NCBI GenBank assembly: GCA_900544475.1
Contig: UQVU01000019.1
Span: 1-20,214 of the forward strand
DNA from: an uncultured Butyricicoccus sp.
GTDB lineage: Bacteria; Bacillota; Clostridia; Oscillospirales; Butyricicoccaceae
Direction of reading: 5' to 3'
DNA: 20,214 bases
Shown here: positions 14,012-20,214 of the stretch, piece by piece
How positions within the stretch are numbered: position 1 is the first letter of the stretch
Layout of the letters: the number at the start of each line of letters is the position of its first letter
Made by a program: the position numbers and the translations under genes
Notes under the pieces: model-generated
Database searches by the model: none
Told to the model about the DNA's origin: nothing
The model's input: the letters and a program-made list of their open reading frames with translations, nothing else

Positions 14012-15193
14012 TTGGTTTTCGGACTGCTGAAGGACATCAAGAACGGAGAATACCGCACCATTGCGACTCCGGGAGAAATCGCGACCATCGTTGCGGACGG
14101 TCACACGGCGCTCGTGCAGCGCGGCGCTGGCGCCACGGCCGGCTTCGCTGACGAGGCGTATGAGAAGGCTGGCGCGAAGCTGGTCGATACCATGGAGGAG
14201 ATCTACGCACAGTGCGACTTCGTGACTAAGGTCAAGGAGCTGGAGCCGTGCGAGTTCCCGCTGCTGCGCGAGGGTCAGATCATCTTCACCTGCATCCATC
14301 CGGCGGCGCACCCGGAGGAGGTTCAGGCCATCCTCGACAGCAAGTGCATTGCGTTTACCGCCGAGGACTGCCACCGCTACGGCTCCCCGAACTGCGAGGC
14401 GGCCGGCAAGCAGGGCGCTCTGTTCGGTCTGGAGTCCATGCTGTCCATCAACGGCGGCAAGGGCAAGTTCGTCAGCGGCCTCGGCGGCGCTCCGGCGATG
14501 AACGTTCTCATCCTGGGCGGCGGCACGGTCGGTCAGGCGGCCCTGTCCGTTCTGTACGCGCTCGGCGCTCGCGTTACCCTCATGGACATCAACATCGGCC
14601 TGCTGCGCACCACCCAGCGCCAGTATCAGGAGCGCATCGACACCATGCTCTGCACCAAGGAGAATATCGCCGCTCTGCTGCCGCAGACCGATATGGTCCT
14701 CAACTGCGTCAAGTGGCCGAAGGGCCGTCATGACTTCCTCATCGACCGCGAGATGCTGAAGCTCATGGAGAAGGGCAGCGTTATCGTCGATATTTCGAAC
14801 GATGACGACGGCGCGATCGAGTCCTTCCACGAGACCACCCACGAGAACCCGCGCTACATCGAGGAGGGCGTTGTGCACTACTGCGTCAGCAACATCCCGG
14901 GCGCTATCGCAAACTCCACCTCCATCGCCTATGCGGCGTCCGTCATTCCGCACTTCCGCTCCATCCTGAACAACGGCATCGCTGAGGCCTGCGCACGCGA
15001 CGGCTTCCTGCGCCGTGCGCTGACCGCATACAAGGGCTATCTGACCCATGAGGAGACCAGCGCGCTCCAGAACCGTCCGTGGGTTCGTCCGGAGGACATC
15101 CTCGGCATCGCGGACCGTCAGCTCGACCAGGCGCCCCCGGCGACCGTTACCCGTTCGGACAACAAGCTGCCGCTTGAGCAGGTCAAGCTGTAA
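14012..15193 (+). CDS. Alanine dehydrogenase-family (AlaDH/PNT) NAD-dependent enzyme under lysine control
   Basis: A 393-residue protein, slightly longer than typical alanine dehydrogenase. The N-terminal domain keeps the known substrate residues at standard positions: R15 (NGEYR), K75 (KVKE) and H96 (CIHPAAHPE). The NAD fold has GGGTVG (169-174), and the conserved aspartate is D264 (VIVDISND). VVHYCVSNIPGA is the family C-terminal signature. Alanine dehydrogenase interconverts alanine with pyruvate and ammonia. The loop VKWPKGRHD (233-241) differs from the usual VLIPGAKAP, and the gene follows a lysine riboswitch, so a lysine-related substrate is possible. N5-(carboxyethyl)ornithine synthase is a relative that also condenses lysine with pyruvate. 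No ATG is available; TTG 14012 has GGAGG eight bases upstream. Confidence 0.88.
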   Translation: MVFGLLKDIKNGEYRTIATPGEIATIVADGHTALVQRGAGATAGFADEAYEKAGAKLVDTMEEIYAQCDFVTKVKELEPCEFPLLREGQIIFTCIHPAAHPEEVQAILDSKCIAFTAEDCHRYGSPNCEAAGKQGALFGLESMLSINGGKGKFVSGLGGAPAMNVLILGGGTVGQAALSVLYALGARVTLMDINIGLLRTTQRQYQERIDTMLCTKENIAALLPQTDMVLNCVKWPKGRHDFLIDREMLKLMEKGSVIVDISNDDDGAIESFHETTHENPRYIEEGVVHYCVSNIPGAIANSTSIAYAASVIPHFRSILNNGIAEACARDGFLRRALTAYKGYLTHEETSALQNRPWVRPEDILGIADRQLDQAPPATVTRSDNKLPLEQVKL

Positions 15194-15245
15194 TCTCTTG
15201 CCGCTGCGGCGGCTCGGCATACATTCACAACAAGGAGAGAAATAA

Positions 15246-16682
15246 ATGGAAGAACTCACAAGTATGGGGATTATTTCGATCATTCCCGCCCTGCTTGCCA
15301 TTGCACTGTCCTTCCGCACCAAGAATACCATCGTAGCACTTGCGGTTGCCTGCATTACGGGTACTGTGCTCGTCGGTATTCATGAGGGTCAGGGTCTGGT
15401 AGATATTCTGCTGCTGAACTTTCCGACGCTGCTCAAGGAAAATCTGGGTACGACCAGCTTTTCGTGGGTCATGCTGCTGAACACGATGATCGGCATTCTG
15501 GTTGCATATTTCCAGAAAACCGGCGCAATTCAGGGATTTTCTCAGTGGGTACATGACAAGAAGCTGAGCCGCAAGGGCTCGCAGCTCATCGCATGGGTGC
15601 TGGGTATGTTCGTATACTTCAGCGACTCGTTCAGCCCGCTGTTCGTCGGCTGCACCATGCGCAGCATTACGGATAAGGCGCGTATCTCGCGCGAAAAGCT
15701 CGCGTACATCGCGGACTCCACCTCGGCTCCGGTCAGCGTGCTCGTTCCGATCACCGGCTGGGCGGCTTACCTGAGCGGTCTGGCGGTCGGCGTCGGCTGC
15801 ATCGCAACGCAGGAGGACGCTTCCGCGCTGTTCATCAAGGCAATCCCGTTCAACTTCTACGCTCTGTTCGCGGTTGCGTTCGTCGGCCTTATCGCGTCCG
15901 GCATCGTCAAGGACTTCGGCCCGATGAAGAAGGCGGAGAAGCGCGCCATGGAGACCGGCAAGGTCCTCGCGGACGGCGCTCAGCCGCTGACCGGCAAGGA
16001 ACTGACCAGTATGGAGCCGTACCCCGGCTTCAAGCCGCGCGTTTTCCTGAACTTCCTTCTTCCGGTTCTCGTTATCATCACGGTCGCCATGAGCACCTAT
16101 GTGGCGTTCAAGTCGGCTAAGACCATGGAAGCGTTCACGCTCGTTGTTATCCTCATGAGCATCAGCATGATGATCCAGGGCATCCCGTTCAAGGAAGTCA
16201 TGGACACCCTGACCAACGGCATCAAGGGCGCTCTCCCGGCCGTTATCCTGCTCGCGCTCGCGTACTCGGTAAACGGCTTGTCCAAGACCATGGGTACCGC
16301 AAACTTCATCATTTCGGTCACGGAAGGTCTGCTGACGCCGCATCTGCTGCCGGCAGTCATCTTCATCGTTTCCGCTATCATGGCGTTCGCTACCGGTTCT
16401 TCCTGGGGCACGTTCGCAATTTGCATGCCGATCGCTCTGCCGCTCGCGTTCAACATGACCGGCGGCCAGCTGACCACCATCGTAGTTGCGGTGTTCGCAG
16501 CTGTTGCAGGCGGCGGCGTTTTCGGCGACCACTGCTCGCCGCTGTCCGATACCACCATCCTCTCCTCGATGGGTTCGGCGTCCGACCATCTGGATCACGT
16601 TAAGACCCAGCTGCCGTATGCGGTTGTCTGCGGCACGGTCGCGCTCGTCGCTTATCTCGCTGTCGGCCTTATCGCCGGCTGA
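15246..16682 (+). CDS. NhaC-family transporter, probable lysine transporter (LysW type)
   Basis: A 478-residue membrane protein with about twelve helices. It has the Na+/H+ antiporter (NhaC) signature segments SFSPLFVGCTMRSITD, STSAPVSVLVPITGWAAYLSG, ATGSSWGTFAICMPIALPLA and GGGVFGDHCSPLSDTTILSSM. NhaC-family members found next to lysine riboswitches have been named LysW and proposed to move lysine, which fits here. It starts 52 bases after the Ald-like gene, with CAAGGAGAG before the ATG, and ends at a strong terminator, so the two genes form one lysine-controlled operon. Direction of transport (uptake or exchange) cannot be told from sequence. Confidence 0.9.
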   Translation: MEELTSMGIISIIPALLAIALSFRTKNTIVALAVACITGTVLVGIHEGQGLVDILLLNFPTLLKENLGTTSFSWVMLLNTMIGILVAYFQKTGAIQGFSQWVHDKKLSRKGSQLIAWVLGMFVYFSDSFSPLFVGCTMRSITDKARISREKLAYIADSTSAPVSVLVPITGWAAYLSGLAVGVGCIATQEDASALFIKAIPFNFYALFAVAFVGLIASGIVKDFGPMKKAEKRAMETGKVLADGAQPLTGKELTSMEPYPGFKPRVFLNFLLPVLVIITVAMSTYVAFKSAKTMEAFTLVVILMSISMMIQGIPFKEVMDTLTNGIKGALPAVILLALAYSVNGLSKTMGTANFIISVTEGLLTPHLLPAVIFIVSAIMAFATGSSWGTFAICMPIALPLAFNMTGGQLTTIVVAVFAAVAGGGVFGDHCSPLSDTTILSSMGSASDHLDHVKTQLPYAVVCGTVALVAYLAVGLIAG

Positions 16683-16701
16683 TAAGTCTGAAAGAAAATA
16701 G

Positions 16702-16750
16702 AAAAGCTGCACGGCTTTTTCCCGGAAACGGGAGGCTGTGCAGCTTTTTT
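16702..16750 (+). terminator. Terminator of the lysine-regulated operon
   Basis: AAAGCTGCAC...GTGCAGCTTT with an inner CCCG-GAAA-CGGG hairpin, followed by a six-T run (16745-16750). Confidence 0.93.
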
Positions 16751-16830
16751 GTTTGGGGGAATGAGTGGAGCAGGGGAGGGGAGAGATGGTTTTGCAGGAC
16801 GGGAGACGGCTTTCGGAAGCCTGTCCCCGG

Positions 16831-16862
16831 GAGAAGCGCTTTTGGGTTTCAAGCGCTTTCTC
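16831..16862. other. Isolated hairpin in the spacer between lysW-type gene and tRNA-fMet
   Basis: GAGA-AGCGCTT and AAGCGCT-t-TCTC form an eleven-pair hairpin with one bulge. No gene, promoter or U tract is tied to it. The rest of 16751-16885 is purine-rich with no visible function. Confidence 0.4.
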
Positions 16863-16885
16863 TGCCGTGGAACGCTCTCCGGACG

Positions 16886-16918
16886 CAAAAAACCGCCGAT
16901 TTCAACGAAATCGGCGGT
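16886..16918 (-). terminator. Terminator after tRNA-fMet
   Basis: ACCGCCGATTTC (16892-16903) pairs with GAAATCGGCGGT (16907-16918) around a three-base loop. On the minus strand it is followed by a T-run (16886-16891). Confidence 0.92.
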
Positions 16919-16924
16919 GAAACG

Positions 16925-17000
16925 TGGTTGCGGGGACAGGACTTGAACCTGCGGCCTCCGGGTTATGAGCCCGACGAGCTACCAACTGCTCTACCCCGCG
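16925..17000 (-). tRNA. Initiator tRNA-fMet (anticodon CAT)
   Basis: The minus strand folds as a cloverleaf starting CGCGGGG and ending CCCCGC-AA-CCA. The mismatch of the first base C with A72 and the three G-C pairs in the anticodon stem (GGG-CTCATAA-CCC) are the marks of the initiator tRNA. T loop TTCAAGT is present, and CCA is encoded (16925-16927). Confidence 0.96.
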
Positions 17001-17040
17001 ATATTCACTTGCGCTTTTGTTCTCACTCAGCGTAATTTAT

Positions 17041-17069
17041 ATGTTATCACAGCTGCGGCGATTTGTCAA
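17041..17069 (-). promoter_or_regulatory. Promoter of tRNA-fMet
   Basis: On the minus strand TTGACA (17064-17069), a 17-base spacer and TAACAT (17041-17046), about 40 bases before the mature tRNA. Confidence 0.85.
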
Positions 17070-17128
17070 CCGCTCAGGGAGAAAAAATCGAATTTTTCCG
17101 CAGAAATGCTGCGCGGCGGCACGTCCTC

Positions 17129-17157
17129 TTGTCAAACGCTGCCGCTGTGCGTATAAT
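17129..17157 (+). promoter_or_regulatory. Promoter of the small acidic protein gene
   Basis: TTGTCA (17129-17134), a 17-base spacer and TATAAT (17152-17157), 46 bases before the ATG. It is divergent from the tRNA-fMet promoter. Confidence 0.87.
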
Positions 17158-17203
17158 GATTACATCAAGTTCAACGGACGAAAAACAGAAAGGACGGACA
17201 CAT

Positions 17204-17572
17204 ATGGAACGGAATTTTCTCAAGCAGAGCATTCGCCGGGAGCTGGACTACTACCGCGACGGCCTGTTTAACGAGGACGAGAGCGAGGACTGGGAGCGGG
17301 CGTGGTCCGCGCCGGACGACGATGACAGCATGGCGGAAAACGGCTTTCTGAACGTTGCTATGGCGCATATGTCGGGCGACGAATGCGACGAAATCGTGCT
17401 GCTCGGCACGGAATACGGCTATCACGAGCCGGATTACGACAGCTACATCGACATCGGTGCGGCCTTTGTCAACGACATGAGCACCGGCTTTCTCCAGACC
17501 GAGGGCACCGAGGACGACTGGGAGCAGCTCATCGATGATATTGCGGATATTCTGGGGGGAAATGCGGAGTAA
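17204..17572 (+). CDS. Small acidic protein of unknown function
   Basis: I do not recognise this 122-residue protein. It starts MERNFLKQSIRRELDYYRDG with a basic amphipathic helix. A very acidic body follows (NEDESEDWERAW, PDDDDSMAEN, GDECDEIVLLGTEYG) and the end is ...DDWEQLIDDIADILGGNAE. It has no signal peptide, membrane helix or cysteine cluster. The sigma-A promoter at 17129, the ribosome site AAGGAC and the ATG at 17204 support a real gene. The open frame runs farther upstream, but the promoter sits there. Its stop lies 2 bases from the stop of the convergent TfoX-type gene with no room for a terminator, so the two transcripts probably overlap. Confidence 0.85.
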   Translation: MERNFLKQSIRRELDYYRDGLFNEDESEDWERAWSAPDDDDSMAENGFLNVAMAHMSGDECDEIVLLGTEYGYHEPDYDSYIDIGAAFVNDMSTGFLQTEGTEDDWEQLIDDIADILGGNAE

Positions 17573-17574
17573 GG

Positions 17575-17895
17575 CTACTTTTTCTTCTTCGGCTTCGGGA
17601 CGGGCAGTTCGTCGTACATCGCCTCGAACAGACCGGTCAGGAATGCCTTGTCATCGACTTCCTCGACCAGCAGCATTTCCTTTGCGCCCTCGTAGGGCAG
17701 CTCGCGGGGCGCCTCCGGCAGACAGCGGACAGCCGCGTTCACCGGCTTGACCAGCAGGCGGTCGTCGTAAATTCCGCCGACGATGCGGCCGCGGTAATAG
17801 AGGATAAATTCGCCCATCATCGCGCGATAGCTGACGTCCTCCAGTCCGGACAGCTGCTCCAGAATAAAGGCCAGATATTCTTTGCTTGACGCCAT
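17575..17895 (-). CDS. TfoX N-terminal domain protein
   Basis: A 106-residue protein with the TfoX-N pattern: MASSKEYLAFILEQLSGLED, then VSYRAMMGEFILYYRGRIVGG with the central R-x-M-M/F-G-x-x-x-x-Y block, IYDDRLLVKP and a lysine-rich tail KPKKKK. Full-length TfoX/Sxy activates competence genes in proteobacteria. This protein is only the N-terminal domain, which is common in Firmicutes and has no settled role there. AGGTGAAAAC precedes the ATG at 17895. A promoter with TATAAT (plus-strand 17948-17953) and weak -35 TTGCGG lies upstream. Confidence 0.92.
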   Translation of the reverse strand: MASSKEYLAFILEQLSGLEDVSYRAMMGEFILYYRGRIVGGIYDDRLLVKPVNAAVRCLPEAPRELPYEGAKEMLLVEEVDDKAFLTGLFEAMYDELPVPKPKKKK

Positions 17896-17947
17896 GTTTT
17901 CACCTCAAATTCGTTTTCCGGCGGTCGGCCGGGATGGGGATAACCTT

Positions 17948-17976
17948 ATTATACAGGCAGGCGTGACAGACCGCAA
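17948..17976 (-). promoter_or_regulatory. Promoter of the TfoX-N gene
   Basis: On the minus strand TTGCGG (17971-17976), a 17-base spacer and TATAAT (17948-17953). The -10 is consensus, the -35 only partly. Confidence 0.7.
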
Positions 17977-18032
17977 GGGCGCGGACGAGGGAATTACACC
18001 ATCTGCCTGCTCCGCTCTTTTTCCGGGCACGG

Positions 18033-18073
18033 AAAAGGGTCTGCCACAGAATTCTTCATTCCGCGACAGACCC
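18033..18073 (-). terminator. Terminator after the Gfo/Idh/MocA gene
   Basis: GGGTCTG (18037-18043) and CAGACCC (18067-18073) form a stem followed on the minus strand by TTTTCC, 15 bases after the stop codon. Confidence 0.75.
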
Positions 18074-18088
18074 ATATTTATTACTTTC

Positions 18089-19261
18089 TCAGCGTTCCGC
18101 CGTGTCGGACGGCAGAGGGGCAGGCTGTGCAAACGAGGTAGTTGGCTCGCAGAAAACGTGCTCGTGGGCGCTTTTCAGAATGCACTCCATGACTTCGAGC
18201 GAATGCAGCGCCATATCGCCGGAGGCGCGGGGCGTACGACCCTCGTGCAGGGCCTGCACCATGTCGATAAGGCCGATGCCGCGCGGATTTTCCGCATGGC
18301 TGACCGAATTGAACGGATGGCTGTGCGGGACGACCGGCCAGGGAGTATTGACATTTTCCGGACGGCGTTCGGGGTCGGCCCAGCGGTACTGCTCGGGCGT
18401 CCGCATCAGTGTTTCGCCGCCGAACAGATTGGGGCCGGAAATCGGGTCCTTCTCGTTGATGAGGACGGTGCCCTTTGTTCCGTAAAGCTCCATGCGCGGC
18501 AGCTCGGAATCCCATACGTCAAAGCTGCACGTCAGCGTCACCTGTGCGCCGCAGACGAACTCGAGAATAGCGTTGATATGGGTATCGACATCGACCGGGA
18601 GCACCTGTCCCTTGCTCGGGCCGGAGGGAACGGTGCGCGTTTCGCCTGCCTTGGTCGCCATGGCGCAGACGCGCTTTACCGGGCCGAGCAGGCTGAGCAG
18701 CGCCGTCATATAGTAGGGCCCCATGTCGTACAGCGGACCCGCGCCCGGCTGATAGAAGAAGGCAGGCGCCGGATGATGGAACTCGTGGCCGTGACCGACG
18801 AACCATGCGCCGCCGCCCGTAATACGGCCGAGCTTGCCGCTGTCGAGCAGCTCACGGATATTCTGGAGCCGTCCGCCGAGGAAGGTGTCCGGGGCGCAGC
18901 CGATGAGCAGACCTTTTTCCTTCGCGAGCGAAACCAGCTCCTGCCCCTCAGCAAAGGTCATGGCAAGCGGCTTTTCGGTATAAACGTGCTTGCCGGCCTT
19001 GAGCGCCGCGAGGTTGTACTCGTAGTGCGCCTGCGGCGTTGTCAGGTTGAGAATCAAATCAATGTCCGGGTCGGAGATCAGCTCCATGCCGGAGGCATAG
19101 GCTTTCGGGATGCCGTGCTCGGCGGCCTTGCGCTGCGCCTTTTCCAGACCGCGCGACGCGCAGGCCGTAATCTCGATCATATCGTTATATTTTTTTAGAT
19201 TATTCAGATAAACGTTGCTGATGTCACCGATGCCGATGACGCCGATGCGGATTTTCTTCAT
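18089..19261 (-). CDS. Gfo/Idh/MocA-family NAD(P)-dependent oxidoreductase
   Basis: A 390-residue protein. The N-terminal Rossmann domain starts MKKIRIGVIGIGDISNVYL, with the nucleotide loop at residues 8-14. The family motif EKP is at 96-98 (YTEKPLAMT), the conserved lysine being K97. The C-terminal alpha/beta domain has GPLYDMGPYYMTALLSLLGPV, where tyrosine (Y183) replaces the usual histidine of D-x-G-x-H, a change seen in some subfamilies. These enzymes oxidise or reduce sugars, sugar acids, inositols or related polyols. No sugar transporter or kinase lies nearby to suggest the substrate. ATG 19261 has GGAGG seven to eight bases upstream and begins at the Rossmann motif, so I prefer it to the longer frame. 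Confidence 0.94.
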   Translation of the reverse strand: MKKIRIGVIGIGDISNVYLNNLKKYNDMIEITACASRGLEKAQRKAAEHGIPKAYASGMELISDPDIDLILNLTTPQAHYEYNLAALKAGKHVYTEKPLAMTFAEGQELVSLAKEKGLLIGCAPDTFLGGRLQNIRELLDSGKLGRITGGGAWFVGHGHEFHHPAPAFFYQPGAGPLYDMGPYYMTALLSLLGPVKRVCAMATKAGETRTVPSGPSKGQVLPVDVDTHINAILEFVCGAQVTLTCSFDVWDSELPRMELYGTKGTVLINEKDPISGPNLFGGETLMRTPEQYRWADPERRPENVNTPWPVVPHSHPFNSVSHAENPRGIGLIDMVQALHEGRTPRASGDMALHSLEVMECILKSAHEHVFCEPTTSFAQPAPLPSDTAER

Positions 19262-19289
19262 AGCAGATAACCTCCCTCGCAGTATCTCC

Positions 19290-19318
19290 ATTATACCGCG
19301 TATTCTCCGGTTTGTCTT
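19290..19318 (-). promoter_or_regulatory. Promoter of the Gfo/Idh/MocA gene
   Basis: On the minus strand AAGACA (19313-19318), a 17-base spacer and consensus TATAAT (19290-19295). Confidence 0.75.
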
Positions 19319-19371
19319 GCAGAAATTTTGAAAGGCGGCGAAAGGACACTCTGTTTCTCCGCCAATGCGCA

Positions 19372-19645
19372 GGTAACTCTTTTTCCTCGTCAGGTAACCG
19401 TTTTCCCGCCGGAGAGAAAATGGTTACTTGGTTACCCTTTCTCAAAAAGCAAGACCAACAGAGAAAATATGGAAACGCATTTTTCAGGGAACCCTCTCCA
19501 AAGGGAATAAAATACCCTATCTTCTCCACAGGTTGGGGATAACTCTCCTTGTGAGCAAACCTCTCTCCGCTCCGCCTGTGAGATGCTTCCTAAGATACCC
19601 GGGTAACCAAGTAACCAAATTTCTGCTTTACGGAAATCGGTTACT
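19372..19645. repeat. Iteron-like GGTAAC/GGTTAC repeats with two DnaA-box-like sites
   Basis: Seven heptamers of type GGTAACY, its complement GGTTACY or the variant AGTAACC occur at 19372, 19393, 19422, 19430, 19602, 19610 and 19639. Two pairs form a perfect inverted repeat: GGTTACTTGGTTACC (19422-19436) and GGTAACCAAGTAACC (19602-19616), 165 bases apart. Between them, TTCTCCACA (19522-19530) and TGGGGATAA (19534-19542) each differ by one base from a DnaA box and face each other. I see no gene from 19296 to 19760. The arrangement resembles an iteron-type replication origin or its remnant, or a short inverted-repeat element. Confidence 0.55.
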
Positions 19646-19760
19646 TTTCCGCCATTTCGGTTGCCTCGGCGTATGAAGTGGGTCGGCATCCATTCCTCCT
19701 GCGCCGGCAGACCGAACTGCTCCTTGCCGAGCTGAATGCCGCACCGAGCGCAGGCAATGC

Positions 19761-19987
19761 TTACGCCGCCTTGAATTTCGGGGAAAGCTCGTTCGCGATG
19801 TCGGTAAAGACGCATTTTCCGGTCGTAAAGCAGCCGTCGCAGCCGTGAATATCCCGGTTGCCGCGAAACGGTCTCGGACTCAACACCGTTTTCACGGAAT
19901 ACGTTTTCCATCTCGCGCAGCACAATCGAAGTGTTGACGTTCGGGTTCGGACTGCCGTTCAGCATCAGCACGTTCTTTTTTTCGTTG
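19761..19987 (-). pseudogene. Decayed NAD(P)H-dependent FMN reductase / flavodoxin-like gene fragment
   Basis: On the minus strand KKNVLMLNGSPNPNVNTSIVLREMENVF, then RENGVESETV, is the clear N-terminus of a flavodoxin-fold NADPH-dependent FMN reductase, with the phosphate loop GSPNPNVNTS. Near 19855-19870 the frame shifts. The next family block, RDIHGCDGCFTTGKCVFTD, with the usual cysteine cluster, continues in another frame and stops at TAA (19761-19763). The remaining C-terminal half of the usual 180-200-residue enzyme is absent. AGGAG is present upstream, but no ATG, GTG or TTG follows it in frame. The gene is therefore broken at least three ways. The neighbouring sequence, 19680-19760, has no recognisable coding content. 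Confidence 0.75.
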
Positions 19988-20168
19988 TAACTTCTCCTGT
20001 ACAGCCGGTTTCTGCAAAAAAATCCGGTATCAAATCCGCGCAAATGACAGCGCACACTGCACTGTTCTCGCTCCATCATAAAGCGCCTTTTCGCCATTGT
20101 AAATAGCTTCGAGGCACGGACTGCGTAACGCTCCCCGCAGGGAAATGCAGGAACACGAAAATTACCGC

Positions 20169-20197
20169 TTGACACAGGGCCCCGGATATGGTATTAT
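20169..20197 (+). promoter_or_regulatory. Strong promoter directed out of the window
   Basis: TTGACA (20169-20174), a 17-base spacer and TATTAT (20192-20197). It should drive a gene or RNA that begins after the window end. Confidence 0.82.
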
Positions 20198-20214
20198 ATA
20201 TAAGCACTCTGATG

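Noticed and set aside
14009..15355. A long minus-strand open frame opposite the Ald-like gene
   Set aside because: Antisense shadow; the plus strand has a promoter, riboswitch and family motifs.
15225..16712. A 495-residue minus-strand open frame
   Set aside because: Antisense shadow of the NhaC-family transporter, extremely rich in charged residues and without motifs.
20103..20113. An 11-base match (TAGCTTCGAGG) to the leader of the kinase gene at 8450-8460
   Set aside because: Too short to separate from chance in 20 kb, and the flanks do not match.
19432..20175. One intact 247-residue minus-strand gene
   Set aside because: Only the flavodoxin-like middle block is real. The frame on both sides matches nothing, a second family block continues out of frame, and the end runs through the repeat array.

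Overview
The window looks like a chromosomal piece of a moderately GC-rich, anaerobic, Gram-positive Clostridia-type bacterium, probably an Oscillospirales-like gut lineage. The basis is strong AGGAGG-type ribosome sites, several TTG starts, sigma-A promoters with 17-bp spacers, T-box and lysine RNA leaders, an ECF sigma/DUF4179 pair and NhaC-type and MATE transporters typical of that group. The lineage is inferred from gene style, not from a marker gene. The layout is a row of short independent transcription units, mostly on the minus strand up to 10.1 kb, then on the plus strand to 16.7 kb, then mixed.

Region by region. 1-1868: the CstA-type transporter gene (its 3' end lies outside the window), read leftward from a promoter through a complete T-box leader. 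1976-3395: NfeD-like and SPFH/stomatin membrane proteins in one operon. 3480-3800: a gene-free AT-rich stretch with five TCCTACA heptamers. 3838-4623: tRNA-Val(GAC) and elongation factor P. 4743-6276: a tiny cysteine-rich membrane peptide and the radical-SAM tRNA methylthiotransferase MtaB. 6307-6480: a gene-free array of six back-to-back hairpins. 6562-8442: a hybrid histidine kinase. 8588-10133: an ECF sigma factor overlapping its probable anti-sigma partner.

From 10.2 kb the plus strand holds a drug-efflux locus, MATE - MarR - MATE. The first MATE gene has a leader with two similar terminator-like hairpins carrying a near-identical 20-nt core. The MarR promoter has a perfect operator-like palindrome over its -10 box. 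At 13.7-16.75 kb a lysine riboswitch precedes an alanine-dehydrogenase-family enzyme and an NhaC-family (LysW-type) transporter. Initiator tRNA-fMet, a small acidic unknown protein, a TfoX-N protein and a Gfo/Idh/MocA oxidoreductase follow. The last kilobase holds a decayed flavodoxin-like reductase and a stretch of GGTAAC-type heptamers with two DnaA-box-like sites, and ends in a strong outward promoter.

The main theme is RNA-level control of transporters: three transporter units (CstA, MATE, lysine/NhaC) each start with a structured leader ending in an intrinsic terminator. The points most worth a second look are the MATE tandem-hairpin leader, the T-box on cstA with an apparent isoleucine specifier, the lysine-riboswitch control of an Ald-like enzyme, the six-hairpin array, and the two iteron-like repeat regions.
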